A stretch of 64,000 nt of DNA from Sphaerisporangium krabiense (GTDB lineage Bacteria; Actinomycetota; Actinomycetes; Streptosporangiales; Streptosporangiaceae). Made by a program: the position numbers and the translations under genes. Of the stretch, positions 58,193-64,000 are shown one piece after another (positions within the stretch are counted from its first letter, which is position 1; each line of letters begins with the position of its first letter). The notes below the pieces were generated by a model. The model was not told the origin of the DNA. It made no database searches and worked only from the letters and a program-made list of their open reading frames with translations. The stretch covers positions 3,379,501 through 3,443,500 of the forward strand of contig NZ_JACHBR010000001.1 of NCBI RefSeq assembly GCF_014200435.1. Reading direction: 5' to 3'.

Positions 58193-58587
58193 ATTATTGC
58201 TGAAAGTCCTTTATCCCCTTCTATGTCACGGAACTGTGACGTGGCGCCCACGGGACCCCGACACTGGCCCTGCACGCTGGGGACCGTCCGCATCGGTGCG
58301 CGCCGGCGTTCGACGTGCCCGGACCGGTGTCCTGGGGCAGGGGATCGCACGCCCGCCGTCCCCTGCCGTCCCGGGCCCGGACCGCGCGGACGTCACCCCG
58401 GGGCGCACCGCGCTCCACCGCCCTCCGGTGCGGGGATCCGGAGGGCGGGCCGCCGGGGGCCTCGTGTGACGAAAATCACACCGCCGTTGAAAAGCGCACG
58501 TTACCGGCTGGTTAGGTCATCTAACGGGCAAAAAACTTCCACGTTCCGGTTGCGGAGTACCCCCCGGGTCACGGCAAGCTCATCGCC
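58193..58587. promoter_or_regulatory. Divergent promoter region of the two-component and transglycosylase genes
   Basis: A 395-bp region without a gene. Near 58205-58225 it is AT-rich, suggesting the regulator promoter. On the plus strand it holds the CRP-type palindrome (58464-58481), TTGAAA (58487-58492), a GTTAG / CTAAC dyad (58511-58525) and the A-run in GGCAAAAAACTTCC. I looked for the c-di-AMP (ydaO) riboswitch that precedes cell-wall hydrolases in actinobacteria and did not see its conserved core. Confidence 0.5.
58464..58481. promoter_or_regulatory. Perfect CRP-type palindrome
   Basis: GTGTGACGAAAATCACAC is a perfect dyad of 6-bp arms around CGAAAA and contains the exact TGTGA-N6-TCACA CRP consensus. 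It lies about 107 bp before the transglycosylase start, just upstream of the TTGAAA element. A Crp/Fnr-family regulator is the natural candidate. Confidence 0.7.
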
Positions 58588-59322
58588 GTGAGCTCAGGTC
58601 AGCAGGTTCGCGACAGACAGGGCAGGCGGGAGGAGCAGCCGCCCCGGCCCCCGCGCGGCCGTGCCCGCCCCAAGCGGGACGGGTCGTGGCTCACCCCCAA
58701 GCGCATCGCGGTGATCGGCCTGTCGGTCGCCGTCGTCGCCGCGCTCGGCGTGTTCACGGTCAAGACCATGAAGGAGAACGAGGCGGCCCCGAGCCAGCCG
58801 CTGTCCCTGGACGATCTGACCCGCATGGCCGACGACCCCTTCGCGCCCGACGCCGAGGCCGACGCGCTCAAGGCGTCCGCCGCGCAGGCCGCCCGCGCGC
58901 GCAACCTCAAGAGCGCGCGCGAGAAGGACGGCCCCGACTGGGACTCCGTGAAGATCGTCAAGGAGGCTCCCGGCGGCGGCGGGTTCAACCCGCAGGCGTT
59001 CCCGCCCGGCTCCAAGCCCGACCCCGGCAGCAACAAGGCCATCGGCCAGAAGATGGCCGCCGCCCGCGGCTGGGGCGGCGAATGGGGCTGCCTGGAGAAG
59101 CTCTGGGACAAGGAGAGCGGCTGGAACGAGCGGGCCATGAACCGCAGCAGCGGCGCCTACGGCATCCCGCAGGCCCTCCCCGGCAGCAAGATGGCCAGCG
59201 CGGGCGGTGACTGGCAGGTCAACCCCGCCACCCAGATCTCCTGGGGCCTCGGCTACATCGCGGCCCGCTACAAGTCGCCGTGCGGCGCCTGGGGCCACTC
59301 GCAGTCGGTGGGCTGGTACTGA
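58588..59322 (+). CDS. Membrane-anchored lytic transglycosylase-like protein
   Basis: A 244-residue protein from GTG 58588. A Pro/Arg-rich cytoplasmic tail (about 1-40) precedes one helix (about 41-58, IAVIGLSVAVVAALGVFT). The outer domain ends in a lysozyme-like fold: EWGCLEKLWDKESGWNERAM has the catalytic Glu, and SSGAYGIPQALPGSKMASAG and INWGLGY-like QISWGLGYIAARY follow. It should cut the glycan strands of peptidoglycan. The CRP-type site upstream suggests control by a Crp-like regulator, as described for another muralytic gene (rpfA) in Streptomyces. Confidence 0.88.
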   Translation: MSSGQQVRDRQGRREEQPPRPPRGRARPKRDGSWLTPKRIAVIGLSVAVVAALGVFTVKTMKENEAAPSQPLSLDDLTRMADDPFAPDAEADALKASAAQAARARNLKSAREKDGPDWDSVKIVKEAPGGGGFNPQAFPPGSKPDPGSNKAIGQKMAAARGWGGEWGCLEKLWDKESGWNERAMNRSSGAYGIPQALPGSKMASAGGDWQVNPATQISWGLGYIAARYKSPCGAWGHSQSVGWY

Positions 59323-59426
59323 TCGTCGCGCGCGCGTCCTGATCCGCGCGAACTCTTGGTCAGGGTTGTTCGACGTTTCGGCAAGCCTGGCCGTCATCCG
59401 GCGGCGCCCGGCGCACGCTTGCCCAC

Positions 59427-61415
59427 ATGAGTGTGAAGGTCAGCGTGGTTGTGCCGGTATCGGAGCCCGGCCCGGACGACGACGCGTTCGACGCGTGCGT
59501 GCGTTCGCTCCTGGAGCAGTCCATGCCGTCGGACGAGTACGAGGTGATCTTCGCCGACGACCGCTCGGGCGACGGCACGCGCGAGCGCCTCGACGCCGTC
59601 GCCGCCGTGCGGCCCAACGTGCGCGTCCTGCACCTGGAGCACACCGGGACCCCGGCGCGCGGGCGCAACGTGGGCCTCGCCGTGGCCCGCGGCGAGTACG
59701 TCTACCTGCTCGGCCAGCGCGACCGCCTGGAGCGCGTGGCGCTGGAGAACATGTACCGCACGGCCGTCGAGACCGACGCCGACATCCTCATCGGCCGCGT
59801 CGTCCGCGGCGACAACCCGCCCCAGCGGGCCTTCAGCCGCAACCGCGAGCGCGCCGACGTGCTGCGCGACCGGCTGCTCGGCCTGCCCACGGCGCACAAG
59901 CTGTTCCGCCGCGCCTTCCTCGACGCCCGGGAGATCCGCTTCCCCGAGATCGAGCCCGGCCTGTCGGAGCAGGCGTTCGTCCTGCGCGCGTACCTGACCG
60001 CCAAGGTGATCGCGGTGCTCGCCGACCAGATCTGCTGCCACATCGCCCCGCCGTCGCAGGAGGCCCCCGACCCGCGCGCCTACGCCGCCGGGCTGCGGGC
60101 GATCCTCGACATCGTCGACGCCCACAGCGAGCCGGGCGACGCCAGGGAACGGCTGTACGCGCACTGGTTCCGCGCCGGCGTGCTGCGCCTGCTCGGCGGC
60201 CGTCACCTGCGCACCGACCAGAGGGGCGCGCTGTTCATCGAGCTGCGCGCCCTCACCGCGGAACGCTTTCCCGACGAGCTGGACCGCCATCTGCCGGTCC
60301 ATCTCCGCGCCCGGGCCGTTCTGCTCAGGTCCGGTGACCTCGGGCGTCTGGTGGCCCTCAGCGACGCGGCCAGGGGCACCTCCGTCCGCGCGGAGCTGCG
60401 CGAGGTCGGCTGGGACGAGGACACCCTCATCATGGACCTCGCGGTCGAGCTGGTCGGCCCCGACGGCGCGCCCGTCACCTTCAAGGCCGAGGGAGACCGC
60501 CTGCACTGGACCCCGCCCGTGGCGGGCTTCGACCTGCCCGCGCCGCTCGCCGACGTCACCGACGCCGTCGAGCGCGCCCGCATGGAGGTCTACATCCGCC
60601 ACCAGGACCACGGGCTGATCTTCTTCATCCCGGTCCACGGCGAGGTCTGCCGGTCCCAGGAGGGCGACCGGGTCCGCGTGTGGGCCGTGGGGCGGGCACG
60701 CCTCGACGTCGCCACGGTCGCGCTCGGCCGCCCGCTGCGCCCGGGGGAGTGGGAGGTCCACGTCCGCATGTACACCGGGGCGCAGCAGGCGCGCACCCGC
60801 GTCGCCGGCCGCCGCGGCGCGCCGCTGAGCTGTGTCGGCGTCCTGGCCGGGCGGCCGCCCAGGCTCGTCATCCCCTGCTGGTCCGAACGGCGCGAGCTCA
60901 GCGTCTGCGTGGAGCCCCGCTCGTTCGCCGACTCGATCCTCCTGGTCTCGCCCGGCGCCTCGGTCACCCACCGTGAAGGGCACGTCTTCGTCGTCCTCCC
61001 CGTCCCGTACGTCCCGCCGAGCGGCGGCCCGCCCGCCGAACTGGTGCTGCGGCAGCTCGCCGGGCGCGGCCGGGTGATCACCGTGCCCGCCCTGGTCGAG
61101 CCCGGCGTCCCCGGACGCTTCCCCGGCCAGCTCGTCGCCCACGTGCCCGTGCGGCGCCTCCCCGGCGAGGGCCACCTCGGCAACGGCCTGTGGGCGCCCC
61201 ACCTGCGCGTGGACGGCCGCGAGACCGCGCTGCGCTTCACGCTGGAGATGAACAGGGGCCGGGCCAGGATCCAGGCCGCGGGCGAGCCCGGCGCGCTCGC
61301 CGTACGCCGCTCGACCCTGGGCAGGCTGCTGGCCCGACTGCCCGGCGGCAGGTACGCCGTGCGCGCCGCCCACGCCATCCAGGAGCGCTACCTGCCCACC
61401 CCGCCCGCCTCCTGA
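59427..61415 (+). CDS. Family 2 glycosyltransferase with long C-terminal region
   Basis: A 662-residue protein. The N-terminal GT-A domain (about 1-220) has VKVSVVVPVSEPG, EVIFADDRSGDGT for UDP/metal binding and GTPARGRNVGLAVARG. The position of the metal-binding DxD reads VYLLGQRDRLERV instead of the usual FLDADD form, so only one Asp is kept. The C-terminal 430 residues form beta-rich domains (for example LIMDLAVELVGPDGAPVTFK) like those of teichoic-acid or capsule polymerising enzymes. The sugar and acceptor are unknown. Two hairpins follow the stop. Confidence 0.82.
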   Translation: MSVKVSVVVPVSEPGPDDDAFDACVRSLLEQSMPSDEYEVIFADDRSGDGTRERLDAVAAVRPNVRVLHLEHTGTPARGRNVGLAVARGEYVYLLGQRDRLERVALENMYRTAVETDADILIGRVVRGDNPPQRAFSRNRERADVLRDRLLGLPTAHKLFRRAFLDAREIRFPEIEPGLSEQAFVLRAYLTAKVIAVLADQICCHIAPPSQEAPDPRAYAAGLRAILDIVDAHSEPGDARERLYAHWFRAGVLRLLGGRHLRTDQRGALFIELRALTAERFPDELDRHLPVHLRARAVLLRSGDLGRLVALSDAARGTSVRAELREVGWDEDTLIMDLAVELVGPDGAPVTFKAEGDRLHWTPPVAGFDLPAPLADVTDAVERARMEVYIRHQDHGLIFFIPVHGEVCRSQEGDRVRVWAVGRARLDVATVALGRPLRPGEWEVHVRMYTGAQQARTRVAGRRGAPLSCVGVLAGRPPRLVIPCWSERRELSVCVEPRSFADSILLVSPGASVTHREGHVFVVLPVPYVPPSGGPPAELVLRQLAGRGRVITVPALVEPGVPGRFPGQLVAHVPVRRLPGEGHLGNGLWAPHLRVDGRETALRFTLEMNRGRARIQAAGEPGALAVRRSTLGRLLARLPGGRYAVRAAHAIQERYLPTPPAS

Positions 61416-61421
61416 CCCGCA

Positions 61422-61478
61422 TTTCCCGCCGCGGCGGGAAAGCCGTTCGCCCTGCGTACGCCCGGTGTACTCCGGGCG
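61422..61478 (+). terminator. Two consecutive terminator hairpins
   Basis: A perfect 20-bp palindrome (10-bp arms starting TTTCCCGCCG, 61422-61441) lies 7 bp after the glycosyltransferase stop. A second hairpin, CGCCCGG / CCGGGCG with loop TGTACT (61459-61478), follows. They should separate the glycosyltransferase from the lanthionine synthetase gene. Confidence 0.7.
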
Positions 61479-61599
61479 CGCAAGTCGCGTTCAAGGACAG
61501 TCCAAGATCGTCACAAGACCGTGGCGGCACCGTAGCGGGTGTCCGGACGGCGACGACGCCCGAACCGGACGTACCACTGACGGACGGGGGCGACGCGGG

Positions 61600-64000
61600 G
61601 TGGACGGAACGCGTGCGGTGGCGGAACACGGCCAGGAGGCCGACCGCCACCTTCTGGAGGACATCGCCAGGGCGGCGCTGGCCCGCGCCGCGGGCGGCGG
61701 CGCCGCGTGGGAGGTGCGCCCCGGCACGCCGTGGACGCACGTCGCCCCGGCCGGCGCGGCCCGCCGCGAGCAGGGCTGGAAGCTGCACGTCTCGGCGACG
61801 CCGCTCTCGGCCCCCGTGGTGCTGAGCAGGGCCGCCGACGTGCTGATCCGCCATGGCAGCGCCTTCAAGTTCGCCGCCACGCTGAAGACGACCGCCATGC
61901 TGGTCGGCAGGAACTACGAGCGCGGCGGCTCCGGCAAGTTCATCACGGTCTACCCGGCCGACGACGACCTGTTCCTCACGCTGGCGGCGGAGCTGCACGA
62001 CGCGGTGGCCGGTCTGCCGGGCCCGCGGATCCTCTCCGACCGGCCGTGGCGGACCGGCAGCCCGGTCCACTACCGGTACGGGGTCTTCAGCGGCGTGCGC
62101 AGGCTCACCAACGACGGCTCCTACGACGTCGCGCTGCGCGCCCCGGACGGCACGCTCGTCGCCGACCAGCGCCAGGCGTGGTTCACCCCGCCGCCCTGGG
62201 CGACCTCCCCGGTCCCCGAACCCGCGGCGGACCCCGCCGGCCGGAAGGGGAGCGCCGTGGTGCTCCTCAACGACCGGTTCGTGGTGCGCGGCGCGATCCG
62301 GCACGGCAACAAGGGCGGCGTGTACCGGGCCGAGGACCGGGTCACCGGCGGCGAGGTCATCGTCAAGGAGGCGCGCGCCCACGCCGCGGCGGCGCTGGAC
62401 GGCACCGACGCCCGCGACCTGCTGCGGCACGAGGCCGCCATGCTGGACGTCCTCGCGCCGCTCGGCCTCGCCCCGCGCAAGGTCGACCTGTTCGAGCAGG
62501 GCGGCAACCTGTTCCTGGCCGAGGAGGTCGTCCCCGGGGACCAGCTGCGGCACTGGGTCGCCGGGCAGGCCGCCGCGCTCACCCGCGAGAGCGACGCGCA
62601 CGCCCGCGGACTCGACCCCGGCACGGCCGCCGCCATGGCACGCAAGCTGGTCGCGCTCGTCGCCGCCGTCCACGACCGCGGCTACGTGCTGCGCGACCTC
62701 AACCCCAACAACGTGATCGTGACGCCGGACGGCGACCTGCGCCTCATCGACCTGGAGATGGTCACCGAGCCGGGCACGCCGACCGGACGCGCCTACACGC
62801 CCGGGTACGGGCCGCCCGAGGTGGTGGACGGCCAGGACACCGGGCCCGCGCCCGAACGCACCGCCGACCTGTTCTCCCTCGGCGCCACCCTTTTCCACAT
62901 CGGCAGCGGGGTGGACCCCGTGCTGCCCGCCGACCTGCCCGCCGCCGAGGCCCGCCCCGCCCACGAACGGTTCGCGGTCCTGGTGGACGCGGCCGGACAC
63001 GCCCACCCCGCGGTCGCGGCGCTGGCCCCGCTGATCCTGGGCCTTGTCGCCCACGACCCCGCCGACCGCTGGAGCCTGGACCGCGCCCGCGCGTTCCTGG
63101 CCGCGCCGCCGCCCCGCCACGCCGCCGCGGAGCCGCCCGGCGACAGGCTGCCCGCCGCCGCGCGGGACCTCATGCTGCGGGACGGCCTGGCGCACATCAT
63201 CGCCACCCAGGCCGGGCCCGAGGCCGGACGGTTATGGCCCGCGGGGGCGTTCGGCGACACCACCGACCCGCTGAACGTCCAGTACGGCGCGGCCGGCGTG
63301 CTCGCCGTGCTCGTCCGCGCGGCGCGGGGCCGCCCGGAACCGGTGGCCCGCGGCCTGGACGACGCCATCGGCAGGCTCGCCGCCTGGATCGACGCCCGCC
63401 TGCGCGACGTCCCCCAGCTCCTGCCCGGCCTGTACTTCGGCCGCTCGGGCACCGCCTGGGCGCTGCACGAGGCCGCGCGCCACCTGGGCGACGAGCCGAT
63501 GGCCGCGCGTGCCCTCCAGCTCGCCCGGGACCTGCCCGCCACCTGGCCCAACCCGGACGTCTGCCACGGCGCGGCCGGGGCCGGGCTGGCCGCGCTCGCC
63601 CTGTGGCGGGCCACCGGCGACGAAGGCTTCGCCAAGCAGGCGGCCGGCTACGCCGACGCGCTCGCCATGGCGGCCCAGCGGCGGCCGGAGGGGGTGATGT
63701 GGCAGATCCCGCGGGACTTCGACTCCGGCCTGGCCGGGCTGCTCCACTACGGCTACGCCCACGGCGTCGCGGGGATCGGCACGTTCCTGCTGCTGACGGG
63801 GACCGCGCTGGACCGCCCCGCCTACGTGGACCTGGCACGGGAGGCCGGGGACACCCTGGCCCGCGTGGCGATCGAGGACGGCGACAGCGCCTGGTGGCCG
63901 AGCGGCGAGGGCTCCCCGAAGGAGCGCCTGACCCACTGGTGCAGCGGCTCGTCCGGGGTCGGCACGTTCCTGGCCCGGCTCGGCGCGCTGACCGGCGAAC
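61600..64000 (+). CDS. LanL/LanKC-type lanthionine synthetase, 3' end cut off
   Basis: 800 codons from GTG 61600 to the edge without a stop (GGGGG about 10 nt upstream). Domain 1 (about 1-205) is the phosphoSer/Thr lyase: QGWKLHVSATP, GSAFKFAATLK and RGGSGKFITVYP. Domain 2 (about 220-500) is a Ser/Thr kinase: Lys256 in VIVKEA, catalytic Asp366 in LRDLNPNN and metal Asp384 in RLIDLEM. Domain 3 (from about 545) is LanC-like: LYFGRSGTAW, DVCHGAAG (Cys655, His656), YAHGVAGIG (His721) and HWCSGSSGVG (Cys781). The WCSG Cys is a zinc ligand in LanC and class IV LanL but is lost in class III LanKC, which favours LanL; the CHG ligands expected later lie outside. No precursor gene is seen upstream. It phosphorylates, eliminates and cyclises Ser/Thr and Cys in a peptide. 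Confidence 0.88.
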   Translation, partial: MDGTRAVAEHGQEADRHLLEDIARAALARAAGGGAAWEVRPGTPWTHVAPAGAARREQGWKLHVSATPLSAPVVLSRAADVLIRHGSAFKFAATLKTTAMLVGRNYERGGSGKFITVYPADDDLFLTLAAELHDAVAGLPGPRILSDRPWRTGSPVHYRYGVFSGVRRLTNDGSYDVALRAPDGTLVADQRQAWFTPPPWATSPVPEPAADPAGRKGSAVVLLNDRFVVRGAIRHGNKGGVYRAEDRVTGGEVIVKEARAHAAAALDGTDARDLLRHEAAMLDVLAPLGLAPRKVDLFEQGGNLFLAEEVVPGDQLRHWVAGQAAALTRESDAHARGLDPGTAAAMARKLVALVAAVHDRGYVLRDLNPNNVIVTPDGDLRLIDLEMVTEPGTPTGRAYTPGYGPPEVVDGQDTGPAPERTADLFSLGATLFHIGSGVDPVLPADLPAAEARPAHERFAVLVDAAGHAHPAVAALAPLILGLVAHDPADRWSLDRARAFLAAPPPRHAAAEPPGDRLPAAARDLMLRDGLAHIIATQAGPEAGRLWPAGAFGDTTDPLNVQYGAAGVLAVLVRAARGRPEPVARGLDDAIGRLAAWIDARLRDVPQLLPGLYFGRSGTAWALHEAARHLGDEPMAARALQLARDLPATWPNPDVCHGAAGAGLAALALWRATGDEGFAKQAAGYADALAMAAQRRPEGVMWQIPRDFDSGLAGLLHYGYAHGVAGIGTFLLLTGTALDRPAYVDLAREAGDTLARVAIEDGDSAWWPSGEGSPKERLTHWCSGSSGVGTFLARLGALTGE

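Noticed and set aside
58193-58587. ydaO (c-di-AMP) riboswitch upstream of the lytic transglycosylase
   Set aside because: Expected from known actinobacterial cell-wall genes, but no conserved core or pseudoknot arms were found.

Overview
The window is about 64 kb of very GC-rich DNA with strong G/C bias at third codon positions, frequent GTG starts, ATGA/GTGA start-stop overlaps and very short gaps between convergent genes. Mycothiol S-conjugate amidase (Mca), the Mca/DUF4307/GreA gene order, GTP-dependent PEP carboxykinase, XRE/DUF397/RsbW-like regulators and a LanC-type lanthionine synthetase point to a filamentous actinobacterium, most likely of the Streptosporangiales (Nonomuraea or Streptosporangium type). 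The genus is an inference; there is no rRNA or tRNA in the window to fix it.

Layout. 1-6.3 kb: the start of an SGNH hydrolase, cystathionine beta-synthase, an orphan sensor kinase, a small MMPL-like membrane protein and cystathionine gamma-synthase (sulfur amino acid metabolism). 6.3-13.4 kb: small membrane proteins, a VWA protein with its MoxR-like AAA+ ATPase, a FIST-domain sensor protein and a ROK kinase that carries an in-frame 10-residue tandem repeat. 13.5-17.4 kb: a secreted barnase-like RNase with a barstar-like inhibitor, an ECF sigma factor with a coupled membrane protein, and threonine ammonia-lyase. 17.4-21.5 kb: an accessory island with an isoaspartyl-methyltransferase-like gene, a duplicated DUF397 tail, and a WhiJ-type XRE/DUF397 pair divergent from an RsbW-like protein. 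21.5-35.3 kb: secreted and envelope proteins (SH3 protein, HTH-TM protein, M1 and M28 peptidases, RDD protein, class A PBP, anchor-domain protein) with HppD and its divergent Lrp-type regulator.

35.3-45.1 kb: tiny membrane peptides, a PAP2 protein, a RibD-like reductase and deaminase as two overlapping genes, a 38-residue protein behind what looks like a PHO box, a giant CtpI/CtpH-like P-type ATPase with a decayed N-terminal half, and a membrane protein with a Thr/Arg-rich tail. 45.1-55.5 kb: mostly conserved housekeeping genes (GNAT, mca, DUF4307, greA, NlpC/P60, TetR, pckG, a cis-prenyltransferase, PIN-PhoH). 55.5-59.4 kb: an OmpR/EnvZ-type two-component system with a lipoprotein, divergent from a lytic transglycosylase that has a perfect CRP-type palindrome upstream. 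59.4-64 kb: a family 2 glycosyltransferase and the first 800 codons of a lyase-kinase-LanC lanthionine synthetase that runs off the end.

The least ordinary signals are the truncated lanthionine synthetase, the PHO-box/38-residue gene, the 11-bp tandem array upstream of the prenyltransferase, the repeat insertion in the ROK kinase, the duplicated DUF397 tail in the WhiJ-type module and the Thr/Arg-repeat protein beside the P-type ATPase. No CRISPR array, insertion sequence, integrase or attachment site was seen.
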